Positions 32,020-42,800 of a stretch of DNA of 64,000 nucleotides are shown here, in pieces. The notes beneath the pieces were generated by a model. It ran no database searches. It was given only the letters and a program-made list of their open reading frames with translations, and was not told where the DNA came from. Within the stretch, counting starts at the first letter, position 1, and each line of letters begins with the position of its first letter. A program made the position numbers and the translations under genes. The stretch lies in assembly GCA_015179125.1 (NCBI GenBank), contig WHVA01000356.1:1-64000 (forward strand), in the 5' to 3' direction. Source of the DNA: Gautieria morchelliformis (Eukaryota; Basidiomycota; Agaricomycetes; Gomphales; Gomphaceae).

Positions 32020-32957
32020 TCATCGCTCATTCTCCTTGTCACCGTCGTCCCGTGGCCTCGTTTTTGAACCCCTTTTTTTGCCTGCATCTGATCGCTTTTT
32101 ACGCTGCTTTGTTACAATTTCCCCTGATGCCTTTTTTGCATTCGATGATGTGTGATGTTGCGTGAGCTCTTCATCATCCAGTTTGCGCCAATAACACACT
32201 GGGTCTGGGCCTTTCAGTGCAGCTACACAAGTCTCCAGGTCCTTCACCCCAAGCACATACGGGTCAAACTCCTTGACCGGCCAGCCTACAAGCTCAACTC
32301 TCCATGTGTCCACGATCTTGCTTTCATAGCGTTTCCATTCCATGTCCAGCGAGTACTCACCAGTAATCTCACCTGTATGTTAATCAGCCAAAAGCTACAT
32401 GTAATTTATTTCTGCAATACTTACGCAGACCATGTTTCACCAAGACACATACGATCCTCTTCGTCATCGTTTTGCGATCATTATTGTTTTTGGCAATTCC
32501 TGTACCTCAGTAAGCAAATTGTCATTGACTCTAATCAAGTTCACATACCTTTGATGCGGAACAATGCGTATGCCTCCATTTTCAATGCAAAGTCATCTAT
32601 ATCCATCCCAAAAAGAAGCTCAATAAAATCTTGCGATACTGCATCATGATAGTTGAGAGGCAAGTTTGCATGTGATGGGTCGGTTCGTACGGTGATTGAA
32701 AATGACACCATAGCACAACGCTTCTGCAGATTGAGCACCTGTATATGTTCATTTGGTATGTTTTAGTTCAAGGTAGCCATGGGATGTATGGGACTCACCT
32801 CTTCTCCAACACCTTTCGTAGTCACGCGAACATCGTTCAAATGGGCTGCAGGTCGTGAACAGATCCCTTTTTTCTCAGGTAGCCGCTTCTCCTCCAATGC
32901 ATGTACCATTTCATCCATCTCTGCCTCTGGTAATACAAAGTTGTTGCATACCTTCAT
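32020..32957 (-). CDS. KDZ passenger gene 1, hypothetical 260-aa protein
   Basis: Not recognised. Four exons on the minus strand: 32957-32799, 32738-32549, 32505-32425, 32372-32020, with introns of 60, 43, 52 bp (donors GTGAGT, GTATGT, GTAAGT); all phases fit and no stop interrupts. It begins MKVCNNFVLPEAEMDEM, has a middle part with FIELLFGMDIDDFALKMEAY, then a segment ending with VELVGWPVKEFDPYVLG and VCYWRKLDDEEL, and finishes with a strongly basic tail (KQRKKRSDAGKKRGSKTR) suggesting nuclear location or nucleic-acid contact. It lies 150 bp inside the left terminal repeat and is one of few uninterrupted genes in the window, so function may be maintained. Confidence 0.75.
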
Positions 32958-32969
32958 TTAATACAAGGC

Positions 32970-34260
32970 TCCTTGCATGCAACCAAGCATTATACTGTCA
33001 AGATTGGTTTTTAGGCATTAATATCGTGTATTAATGAACACAGCGAATGCCCGAATAACTTGTGCGAATAGGTATGCCGTTCGGCGAATAAGTGAACCGA
33101 TGGGCATTTCATGAAACAAAAGGGGTTGCCCGAACGGGGCTCGCCCTGTCTACAGTCGTAGCGAAACGGTTCGCAGTACTTGACGATGCAACGTGCAAGA
33201 TACTGTGGAAGGGCTGTCTAAGGCGAAGGGACTCCTGAGGAGCCCTTCGCCAACAGTGCAGAGAGTAGTTCGAAGGCTAGGGTAACGAAGATGAAGTATG
33301 AGAACTCACCAGTGATGCCTAAGTCCTTGGCTGGTCGAAGATAGAAATCTTCAAGGAAGGGCTTAAGACGATAATCACAGCGAGGTCAAGTTTGCACAAG
33401 ATGGACGACGTATGATAATTGAACTGGGGAATATACATGCGAATGTAAACTACTTATATCGAATGCTCGTACGGTATCAGCGAATAGGAAAGAGGCCGTC
33501 ACAAGTCAGGGTTGGATAGGGGCGCGCAGTCATGATACAGCATAGATGAAATAAACATACAATAGAATGTCAGGAGAGGGGGAACATGAAACGACGGAGA
33601 GTAAAGGTGGCGAAGGCCCTTCTGGACAAAACCATGTCTTGGGACCCGCATACATGCTTCCCTGCACGGACTCTTGGTCTACTGGGTCGATTCCGCACGA
33701 CCTATGGAAGGGATGCCCTGCGAACACATTTTGACCATACGAACACCCAATGGGGTTGGATTAAGAAGACGATGGGGTTAATGATGAACTATCGTGCCGG
33801 GTGAATGGCATCGATCATATTTGATGGCGTGCCTGCTGGTGAATGATGCGAGCAGCGACTAACCGTTTGGTGAAATGCAAGGAAGGGCGAACAGAGGTGA
33901 CCTAGTGGGGGAGCGGTCGAGGTAGAGGGTGAAGCCGAGCGAACACCGAGGAGGAGTAGCGAAAGGGAAAACGAGGATACCAAGGTGTGGAAAATACACT
34001 GGTCATGGAAATCCAACTATCAGAACACCATCAGGGGAGGGTCGAACAGCGGGGTAGTAGACCCAGTGATGACTTGTCAAGTCAGTCCAAAACCGTTGAT
34101 CGTGCGTTTTATCGGTGTGGCAGTGGTAGCGGGCGCGAATCAGCGAAGATCGGTTGCCGAACATGACAATAGCGATCAGAACGAACACGGAAATGGGGTG
34201 AGAAATGTCAGGACAGAGCACCTGAGTATGGGGAATAAACGCGTCATGATATATACTTGC
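32970..34260. other. Unrecognised stretch within the KDZ element
   Basis: About 1.3 kb with no supported gene. Several CGAATG/GCGAATAGG words recur around 33020-33480. A 72-codon plus-strand ORF (33586-33804) has no visible support. Confidence 0.4.
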
Positions 34261-34261
34261 T

Positions 34262-34560
34262 GATTTTGCGATGCCGCCCATACTTCCCAGTGCGACACGC
34301 TTGAAGGCGCATCCACTCCTCCTTCTTATCATGCTTTAAAGCCAGTTGTCTGATGTATTCATCTTGATTCTTCCAGTATTCCTGGATATCAGCCCATAGC
34401 AAGTTCCTGTTGGCAGCTAGCTTGGCTGCTGCTGCTCATCGGTCGGCACAGTAAAGGTTTAATGCACGCTGTCTTTCCTTAGGCCTAGCAAACTTCTTAC
34501 GCAGCTTCCTGACAAAAAGACCATTGTGCGTGGGGAGTTTGGAACACGAGCAAGGTAGAA
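34262..34560 (-). pseudogene. KDZ passenger gene fragment, unrecognised
   Basis: Minus strand: HNGLFVRKLRKKFARPKERQ, ALNLYCADR, stop, AAAAKLAANRNLLWADIQEY, WKNQDEYIRQLALKHDKKEE. One TGA (about 34437) sits where Arg (CGA) would be expected before AAAAK, consistent with CpG deamination. Highly charged and helical; no family assigned. Confidence 0.45.
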
Positions 34561-34800
34561 GATCAAAGTTGCATGCTGTTCATTGGTCACGTGAGTTTAA
34601 ACATCATATATTGTAAGGACCCGTAGACATGAGCAAGACTTTCCAATCAATACTAGACTACCACTAGTGTATCCAAGTATCCAAGGTATTCAAACTAACT
34701 ATGGGATTCACGGTGCAAAAGTGCTAGGCTGGGGTAAGACGAGGAGGCCTCATTCCTCGGCTCAGTCCTATTGGGAGCAGGTAGCACTGGAAATATGGTT

Positions 34801-35199
34801 CTACCAGCCCTTTATACCGTTAGAGACAGTGACGGTATCTCCACGGGCCAGCCTTAAAGTAAGCACACAATCCCCATCGTTAGGGTCTGGCAACTGCATC
34901 TGTTCCAATAAGTTCCTAAGTTCCTCATCTTCTTGTAGCAAATCATAGCATGGATCGGTGGTAGTGATACTGGAGATTGAACTTGACCGAGAGACTGTAG
35001 AACTGGGTGTCATTGGGGTTGGTGGCTTGCGAAGTGGAGATGGTGTGGTTGTGAACCGAGGTGGAGATGATAGGTTTGTGGACTTTGCCTTAGGTCGTGG
35101 GAGTGATGAGGTAAGTCGCCCTGGTGGATGACGATGGTGTACAGGGGTTTCTGGACAGGCAGCTTGGTCATACAGGCTGGACTTATGAGGGGAGGCCAA
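34801..35199 (-). CDS. Ser/Pro-rich ORF, possible exon of KDZ passenger gene 2
   Basis: 132 codons open on the minus strand with no ATG at its beginning, so an upstream exon is likely. Rich in Ser, Thr and Pro (PRPKAKSTNLSSPPRFTTT), then LLQEDEELRNLLEQMQLPD and a C-terminus VTVSNGIKGW. Low complexity limits confidence. The neighbouring exons at 35436-35880 on the same strand may belong to the same gene or another. Confidence 0.4.
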   Translation of the reverse strand: MASPHKSSLYDQAACPETPVHHRHPPGRLTSSLPRPKAKSTNLSSPPRFTTTPSPLRKPPTPMTPSSTVSRSSSISSITTTDPCYDLLQEDEELRNLLEQMQLPDPNDGDCVLTLRLARGDTVTVSNGIKGW

Positions 35200-35435
35200 A
35201 GAATCTCAGACAGGTATCAAAGAACCTTGGACAGGTATGGTGGGTGGCGCTGATGCACATGAATGAAGCAACGAAGGGGTGCGATGAGCAGAATGCGAGG
35301 CATTGAGGTTTGGGGATGAGGAAACACCATCTCTCGGTCCGACTCGCTGGATTGACATAGGCTATGGAAAGGTGAATTAAGGGATCTATCCATGAATAAA
35401 CATAGCGACATTACCTTAACATTCTTCCATTTCCA

Positions 35436-35880
35436 TCATATAGGCAGCTCAGACACTTGCTCCAAGACAATATCAGCGAGGTCACTCGCAAACTGGTCCA
35501 TCAATGTTTTTAACCGTTCATTGTGCTGAAATGCTGGGGGGACACGATAACTGAGGTTGTGTTGCAGGACTTTTTCTGGTGTGAGGGGTTGGTCGCTTGG
35601 ATTCGATTCCGGCATGAGCTCAAATACCAAGCATGTGACGTCTTCAAACCGTTCCTTGTACACAACCTGGTAAGGAGAGAATTAGCAAACATCTTTGGAT
35701 CCCTGAAGTGAAGCTGAGAACGAGAGCAGGAGAGGGCAGAGACTTACCAGGTCACGGAGCATGGCAGAAGTAATGATACGACTGTTGCGTCGATCACTGT
35801 GGACCGTGATCATTGCTGGGTGATGCTGATATGCCATACAGTCCATTCCATCATTACCCATGCCATGGGCAGCATGGGTA
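35436..35880 (-). pseudogene. KDZ passenger gene 2, 3' exons, broken by a LINE insertion
   Basis: Minus strand: an exon with GNDGMDCMAYQHHPAM and SRIITSAMLRDL (to about 35748), a GTAAGT intron of about 80 bp ending CCAG, then VVYKERFEDVTCLVFELM and LADIVLEQVSELPI with a stop at 35436. Upstream coding sequence is interrupted at about 35880, where the LINE ORF1 fragment starts on the opposite strand. Function not recognised. Confidence 0.5.
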
Positions 35881-36825
35881 GCCAATGCACAGAACCCGAG
35901 CTCGAAAAGCAGAGCTGAGCTCATCGTGGACCCCAGCTCGACCATTAGGTCGAAAGAGGCTGCCCGCGTTTTCCTTGACAGAAACGGATACCTAGCGAAA
36001 GACGATCAGCCCTCGATGGAACAGCTCAGCTATATATTGCTATCCATAGCCCAAAGCATGGGCGTAAAGGCGATACAGGAAGGAGCCAGAGCGGTAGCCA
36101 TGCTTATGTTGGATGACACGGCCAGTAGAGCGGGAGAGATCATAGCCCAGTATGTCGTGAAGAACATATCCCCCATCTCAGACAAAGTTACAGCAGTCCT
36201 GGACAAAGCCAAAGATTCCACAGAATCCGCGAAAGCAACGATGGCAGAGGCCCAGCAGGCGATTGGAGAGGCCGCCAGTGCACAACGGGCTAGGGAAGCG
36301 AGTGGAGGACCCGGGAACCCGGGTACCACATACGCAGCAGCGTTAAGAGGTAGTGTCTCACTATCGCACCCGAACAACCTCGTGAAGGCAAAAGCAAGGG
36401 AATGTCAGATCCTAATAGACAAAGACCCGAGCGCAACGCGGAACACGCTAGCGCAACTCACGGAATGGGAACTTGTCAGCAAGGCAAACGAGGCCATCGC
36501 GCTGCTAGGAGAGCTGAGGGGAGAAACGGAAGTAATGTTCATAGGGGCCAAGATTCTCAACAATAGGGGGATAGTTTTGGACCTCAGCACACCCCTCGGC
36601 GCAAAATGGATCCAAACCCATAGAACAGAATTCGTCGAGAAGTTTAGCGGCACATTGGTGGTGAAGGACAGGGCAGTCTCAGTGATAGTAGAGTATGTGC
36701 CGATAAGCCACGCACCAGACACACTGTTGGAATTCAGGAAAATCGAGCGAGACTCCAAACTCCCTGACGACAGCCTAATCGCCACGAGCGTCGTGTGCAA
36801 TCAGCATCCCTCAGGTCATTGATAG
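35880..36825 (+). mobile_element. LINE (Tad-like) ORF1 fragment
   Basis: About 310 open codons in one frame: AELIVDPSSTIRSKEAARVF, SMEQLSYILLSIAQSMG, a coiled helical part (KVTAVLDKAKDSTESAKATM), TTYAAALRGS, ARECQILIDKD, and FVEKFSGTLVVKDRAVSV. This is the ORF1 (gag-like) pattern of basidiomycete Tad-type non-LTR elements. The zinc knuckles and all of ORF2 are missing. Keeping the 5' part and losing the 3' part is the reverse of usual LINE truncation, so a later deletion is likely. Confidence 0.7.
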
Positions 36826-37439
36826 TTTTGTTTTGCAGGGCGGGTACTGCCAACTCAGGCCAAGGATTCATTGATGGGGTGACCTGCGCACTGTTCATGT
36901 AAGTCTAGGGAGCCCAAGGCAATTTGAATCGTCCCTGGGCTGTGACCAGTAAGTATGGGTGGATGGTGGAGGCCAAGATGCACGCCCAAAACCATGCTGA
37001 GGTAATCATTATGTAAATTTCTCCAGCCCACTGCCAGAGAACATACTAAAATATACTACATTGAAAGGCTTATTCTAAACATTTATATTCTTGAAAAATA
37101 ATGTAAATTACCATCTCTCATTTAATGTAGGCTATTAGTAGTGTCACTCTCATCATATTGCAAGTTAGACATGGCCCGGTTGAATTCCGACTGTTGCTCG
37201 TGCATTGTTACTCAAGTCATTTAGGTTTTCGAGAGCTCATTGAGATCTAATCATGGAGACTGAGTGCAGTTTTTGTCTGTTATATGTAGACCATTATCAC
37301 TCTCATCATATTGTAAGTTAGACATGGCCCGGTTGAATTCCAACTGTTGCTGGCGCATTGTTACTCAGGTCGTTATATTTGGGAAAGATGCTTTTTTACT
37401 CAAGTCATTATATTTTGATCACAGATTTCTTTGGAAAAG
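36826..37439. repeat. Spacer with a roughly 80-bp direct repeat
   Basis: The stretch TCACTCTCATCATATTG, AAGTTAGACATGGCCCGGTT and GAATTCCRACTGTTGCT occurs at about 37143-37210 and again at about 37302-37370. No gene seen. Lies downstream of the transposase stop. Confidence 0.6.
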
Positions 37440-40400
37440 TTAATCATAAAGACTGAGTGCAGTCATTGTGGATTCTAGGGTCTGCAATGCATCCTCATCC
37501 TCGCCTTCTTCATCTCCCTGCTCGAGCTCAACCTCCTGGTCACTTCGCACTGGTTCTTCCACCCTCAGGTGCTGAATCTCCTGACCCTTGCGTACTCCTG
37601 GACCTCTCTTGCCATCAAAGTGTTCATCTGCCTCAAGGGCGGCTAACCGTTGCCTGTGTATACTATTAGTAGCACATAACAGAGAATAGTCCTGGCGCAT
37701 CTGAAATGCTAGTGCAGGTCTGGTAACCTGTAACTGTTCTATGTGATGAAGGATGAGGTTTTCCTCATCCTTCATCCAGGTTTGCAGTCATCAAGCCTCT
37801 ACTAACACCTGGGTGACTTCCTCATGGGATCGGCGCAATTTGAAGTAGGCTGTTGTAGCCTCACGTGCAGTCGCATGTGCCCATGGTTTTTCGGCAATGT
37901 TATGGCAACTTTCCCGGAGGAGATCAAATTGACCAAGGTAGACATGATCAAGAACTGTCTGTACGTCTAAAGGCGGACGTGGTGGCTTCAACATGACTGC
38001 TGCGTAGTTGTACTTCTTGACTGCATTGCGAATGGCTTCTGACCGCGATTTCAGTGCTTGCCAATGTGTTTCCGTAGCTTGTAGCCTACAAAGTATTGAA
38101 TAATAGAATTACAATGAAATGGACAAAATGATCACATACCTGTGCCAGCTTGATGCACCTTACCCAATTCAAACAACCGCCCCACAACTAAACCTTCCAG
38201 CTTGTTGATGGCCTGGCGATATGCACGGCTATCGATCATTGCCTGTGTGGCAATCCATGCCGGTGATCCTTTCTCCCAATGCTCCCCAATCTCCAGTTTG
38301 CTCTCCAAGTCCTGAACAGCTTCCTGAAGTGTCAATAAATTTTCAAGACTGCGAGCCCGTGCCATTTCTAAATGGCGTGAGCTTGCAGAAGCACGTGCAT
38401 ACGCTCCAATGCCCTGCAGATCTGTAATATCGGCACTCTTCCATTGACTAGATGATTGTGTCCATTGTGCACTGAAGAAGAGTGAATACATGCAGAGGGT
38501 GGGATTAGACGACTCACTTAGCAGCCATTAGCTTAACCAGGGTTTCAAGATATTGCATTTTGAGGATATCACCTTCAGGTTTGTGCTTGAGGTTGGACAA
38601 ATACTCCTTTTCGGCTTCACGCCACTCCTCGAATGTTTGAGCTGAGGGGAGTTTCATGGCCTTCATTGAGGCCTCGATGCATGGTGATAATGTGGCGATG
38701 TTGTCCTGAGCCTGTACATAATTGTTGCAGAGAAACTTACTCATTTCAGCGACTTTCTCTTGGTTCCAGGTTTCAAACCATCAATGTATCAGCTGACGCC
38801 GGTGGAAGGCTGAGGTGTGCCAAGTACTGGATGCCAGTGCATTTGATCGAGAAAAAACACGTTCACATGTTTCAAAATCTTCGAGGCCACAGCCCTTGAT
38901 ATATAGTGGATGCCAGTCGAGCTGACACGAACGACAATGAGCATGGCCATGGAAACTCCCCACACAGAACTGAGCGTGATGTTGACGAAGTTTGGGGCCA
39001 ACAAGCTTGCTATTGTTCACTGTAGCTGAGAAGCCACAGCCAATGTTGTATCCAAGCATCAATCCAGGACCAAACGCATCTAATAATTCATTAGTGACAG
39101 CAAGACCATACTTAGCCCTACAAATAACCTCAGCAATAATTATCAAGTTTTAAAGAAACTTACAATTCGCCGCTTTGTACCATATCACACATCACCAATG
39201 CGCAGCCATGACGACACACTGCCACAAATAGTCCTGTTTCATGGAAAATTCCCAAGTGTTTCTTTGTGGAATCATCTGCAAGATTTTCCCAGCGTTCGAT
39301 GCATGGGTTTGGTTGGTCAACCCCATCAATGGGTTGCCCTTCGTCAGCATCAGCTGCAAAGACAGGGCGCATAGCCGGAGAAGGGGCTACTAGGTCTGGC
39401 TGACACTATTATGGCATATCAGAGGCAAATGTTAGTCTTGGATTGTGAGGCTTACCAGGTCAGCTGCTTTAACCTTCTGTTGCTTGACTTCGTGGCGGAA
39501 ATAGTTAACTTGGGCCTCGTTTAAATACATATGGTCCTGGATGTAGCGAGAATCTGGACGTTCTATGTTCTGAGAGCTGTGGATCCCACCATCAGAAGTC
39601 TTTTCACGCTGAGCATGCTCAACTCTCTTCAATGACTCGTTACCATCCATCGCAACAAGCATTGAAAATTCCATCTTGGGTTCCTCCTCAAGGACATACA
39701 TACATGAAGGGCATGTATTTTTAAGATGCCAGTGTGGGTGATCCTGCTGAAGCACCATGTTAATTTGTGCCTTGATTTGCCGGAGAATTCCCAAGTATGC
39801 ATCTAGGGCAGTGGACAGATGATTTCTGAAGGTAGCACGATATGGAACCTGCAAATAGACAGAGTCAGAATCATTTGCAGATTTGATGAGAGAAACCGAA
39901 CCCGATGTAAATCACACAAGGATTTAACAAATGATTGTAGACTTAATTGTGGGCAGCGTGCTGTGAGGACTCGTACTAGTTCAAGAACTTGACAGGAGAA
40001 TGCAAGGGAAGGGTGTAGAGGGGCGGTTCCGATGTATCCATGCCTCACCATGGTCACGATGAATGATTGATCTATGTTGAGTGGAAACTGAATATCACGT
40101 GACCCTGTCCACAAGTGGGTGAAAGAGAACATGGACATATAATATACACGTACCATTGAGTTCTATCACCCTGACATCTGGGTGAAAATTGCTGTTCTCT
40201 GGGACATTAGGAGTGCCGTGGTATCCCCATTCAAGGTAAGCCTCAGTCATCTGAGGGTACATGAGTTCCCAAGCCTTGTTTTGACGTTGAATCCGGTCAT
40301 GACGTGTTCGTCCATCCTCCTGTCTGTGTGACTATAGCTAGGAGATAGGGTCCCAGCTAGCAGGTTGGATGACATACCTATAGACAAAGCCGGTTTTGTA

Positions 40401-40808
40401 TCTCTTGGATGTCGCTTACCATGCCACCATAGAGCTCTGTCAAATCATCACCTGTGTCAGAAGTCCAGTCATTCCCCATGTCGTTGTCGCCCATTGACCC
40501 TAGAGCCAGATCATTGCCTATCTCAATCTCAAGTATAGTACTAGGTCCACCAAGCTCATGTAGAGCTTCAACTTCGAGTGGAGTAGATTCTTGGGTATAA
40601 TACAGCTGGTTATTAATGTGTAAGACAGAACATAGATGAACTTACTCCCGATCAGAGCTCCCCGACGCAGCTTCAATCGAGCTTTATTTGCTGCAATCTG
40701 GCGAGGGCCATGAGTCACAGAAAGGAGTGGGCTATGCGTATTTCCATGTTGACCGCCGTAGAGAGTTGTCACTTTGCGTGAGGTAGCTTTGACTTTTGGT
40801 CGTGGCAT
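37440..40808 (-). pseudogene. KDZ transposase, multi-exon, with three in-frame TGA codons
   Basis: Minus strand, ATG at 40808 (MPRPKVKATSRKV), stop at 37440. Exon-like blocks separated by short introns carry family motifs: a CxxC cluster (TCPSCMYVLEEEP) followed by SMLVAMDGNESLKRV near 39.6-39.7 kb; FHETGLFVAVCRHG and DMVQSGEL near 39.2 kb; NIGCGFSATV, SFHGHAHCRSCQLDWHP, GCGLEDFETCERVFSRSNAL and ASSTWHTSAFHRRQLI near 38.8-39.1 kb; and a long helical C-terminal part (WKSADITDLQGIGAYARA; LALEADEH). These are the KDZ catalytic-region motifs. Interruptions: TGA after RRQLIH (about 38782) and two consecutive TGA after TQVLVEA (about 37790); in each case Arg CGA fits the family context. Otherwise nearly complete. 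Confidence 0.85.
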
Positions 40809-40853
40809 GGGCTGAAGAAACGAGGCCGCTGTCACGTGATGGGGCAACGTCGG

Positions 40854-41196
40854 AAGTTGCACGCCGACACAAGTTTACAGGCCTCTGGGCCTGCTCCAGG
40901 GGGTGAGAGTAACATAATACAGTGGGTTACTATGTACAGAGGTCCCTGCGGAATTTCGAAATTAAACAAACCGTACTGAAGAGTTGTTGTTGTTGTTGTC
41001 GACGACGACGAGCACGGGTGTTTCCAGCACACGCGTGGTGATGAGCCCGCGGGGTTGATGATGCTGGAGCCTATGGGTGCCCACACGCTTGGTGGGATTA
41101 ACTGTTCCACGGTCACCCGGTAGCCTGGTGGCTTTCCCAGGATTTGGTTTTCCTCAGTTCAACATTATTTGCGGTATTATTCGCGGTATAAGGCCC
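40854..41196 (-). repeat. Right terminal inverted repeat of KDZ element
   Basis: 343 bp, inverted partner of 31528-31870; the transposase start codon lies 46 bp inside it. Confidence 0.95.
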
Positions 41197-41280
41197 TAGC
41201 TACGAAACATATCCAACTGGAAGGGACATCTGATCCACCAGACCCGTCTATTTGGGTTTGTCATGCACGGTACATCAGGT
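41197..41280 (+). repeat. Right half of the composite repeat split by the KDZ element
   Basis: TAGCTACGAAACATATCC through CACGGTACATCAGG is nearly identical to 61373-61456. In the latter it directly follows the GGCC-rich repeat end, giving the pre-insertion arrangement. Confidence 0.8.
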
Positions 41281-41824
41281 GAGAATACAAGTCACCTAGC
41301 TACCGAGAGACCATTGCAAAGATAACAAAACATCGGCCCTAAGCCTGGGTGCGGGCATGTCCTGTAACACAGCAGAAAGAGTTCTTGGTATGCCTTGCCA
41401 GCTATGAAAGAGACCATGTGGTAGAAAGGGATGAACAGAAATAGAAAGGGTGCGGCAATGCAGAGGGCTGGCAAAGTGTGTCATGGTCTGGGGATATGGG
41501 TGGACAAGCAGTGTGGGTGGGCAGGGGGAGCTGGGAGCAGGGGAGCACAGGCACACAGTGTGGAGGTCTTGCAGGCAGGCATATGTGAGCGGTCAAGTGG
41601 GATGGCAAGGGTGCGGACTGGGGCAGTGTGGGGTGCAACTGGGTCATCGGGTGGGTGGCTGATGCATGGTATATGATCAGCTTGTCAGTCTCTGCAGAGC
41701 CTGTTGGGGCAAATGTTGTTAGTTGGTTGATGTCATATGAAGGGTGTGAAATCTGTGTCAAATGGAGGGGCCAGTAACAGGATGCAGGTCAGGAAGGGGG
41801 GTGAAGAGGTGGTTTGGGATGAAA
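41281..41824 (-). other. Probable LINE 3' untranslated region
   Basis: Directly downstream (minus strand) of the LINE ORF2 stop. No gene supported. Translated reading frames here are Pro/His-rich and low complexity. Confidence 0.4.
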
Positions 41825-42371
41825 TCACTTGGTGGCATCGACATAATCCAGCATATAGTTGATGCAGTCGGGGTCAGATAGGAGCTTGGATAGGTCTAAT
41901 GCATCTGATCTTAATGCATTGATAAGGGGCTGTTGCTGCTTGGCATGTGCAAGGCAGGTGAGGAGGAAATGGTGGACAGATTCTTCTTTCTGGTTGCACA
42001 ATGGGCATAATTGGGTTCCTACTAGCCCCATGCTGTACAGGTGCCACTGCAGCTGTGCGTGTCCCATCCTGAGTTGGATTAGTATGCTGGACTGCTACCT
42101 GAGTTGTTCTGCCACTACCTTGCAGTAATTTGTGGAGGCGACCTTGGGGTCGATCATGTGAAACTTGGTGAATCGTAGGGAACTGGTGAATAAGAGCTGA
42201 GCTTCACACGTCAGCTTCTTGTTGTGTGCTGCCTTGAGTGCGGACTTGCTGGATGGCAGCGACAAATGTAATAGCAGGGGAAGGAATGGGCTGGGCTGCT
42301 GCACCCTTCTGCAGCCTCTTAGCCATTTTGTCTGCCGCTTCCTTGCCTATTATTCCCTTGTGACCTGGTAT
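41825..42371 (-). mobile_element. LINE (Tad-like) fragment, ORF2 C-terminus
   Basis: Minus strand: IPGHKGIIGKEAADKMAKR (RNase H end), then MGHAQLQWHLYSMGLVGTQL with a C-terminal zinc motif CPLCNQKEESVHHFLLTC and a stop near 41825. Frame changes in between show decay. The fragment begins abruptly at the 5' terminus of Helitron F, right where the LINE piece at 23757 leaves off. Confidence 0.75.
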
Positions 42372-42627
42372 TCCTATAGGTGAAAGTAGCACGGTGGGAG
42401 GTTGTGGGCGCGCCGACCAATGCTGACCAATGCTTGGTCATCAGTTTGTCAGCGGAGCGCGCGAGCGGCGCAGCCACGAGCCAAGAACCCTGCGCAGCAT
42501 GGTCACGTGACCGTTTGCGATCCAAATTAGGTCAGCCGCGAGCATAGAACGCGCAGCGGTCACGTGACCCGTTCGCGACCAGAGCGCGCATACGCGAGCG
42601 TGGTCCGTGCACGACACGCGCGCGCGG

Positions 42628-42635
42628 TATAAAGG
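42628..42635 (+). promoter_or_regulatory. TATA box of Helitron F
   Basis: TATAAAGG in GCGCGCGCGGTATAAAGGCC. GTCACGTGAC occurs twice upstream (near 42506 and 42560). Confidence 0.6.
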
Positions 42636-42689
42636 CCGAACAGTAAGGAGGTAACGCCAGGAACCTGCCCAACCGCCGATTCCTCTCTC

Positions 42690-42800
42690 TGCTGTCTGCT
42701 CTGGCTGCTGTCTGCTTTGTCTGCTGTCTGCTTTGTCTGCTGTCACCTCCTTTAGCTGGCTGGATGTCTATTGCTTTGGCTGGCTGGCTATCTATTGGTA
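42690..42800 (+). other. Class ii leader with TGTCTGC repeats and donor-like site
   Basis: Tandem CTGTCTGCT and TAGCTGGCTGGCTATCTATTG units ending at GTAGGTAATATC (42797), a good fungal 5' splice-site match. The same leader lies at 47765-47940, 51440-51675, 60905-61020 and, minus, 31320-31435. Confidence 0.5.

Larger units (their letters stand above)
31528..41196 (-). mobile_element. KDZ (Kyakuja-Dileera-Zisupton) DNA transposon, 9.67 kb
   Basis: Bounded by 343-bp inverted repeats (98.3% identical) and a 6-bp direct repeat tagcta (31522-31527 and 41197-41202; the palindromic site leaves the exact border ambiguous by a few bases). It encodes a multi-exon KDZ transposase on the minus strand plus minus-strand passenger genes at 32.0-33.0 kb and 34.3-35.9 kb, and contains a plus-strand LINE ORF1 fragment at 35.88-36.83 kb. 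An empty target lies at 61360-61460. KDZ elements of basidiomycetes are known to be linked with TET/JBP genes; none was seen here. Confidence 0.88.

Noticed and set aside
33586-33804. 72-codon ORF within the KDZ element
   Set aside because: No start context, splice sites, motif or paralogue visible; probably chance.
31528-41196. Polinton/Maverick-type element suggested by long inverted ends and a 6-bp duplication
   Set aside because: No DNA polymerase B, retroviral-type integrase, packaging ATPase or capsid gene is visible; KDZ transposase motifs are clear.
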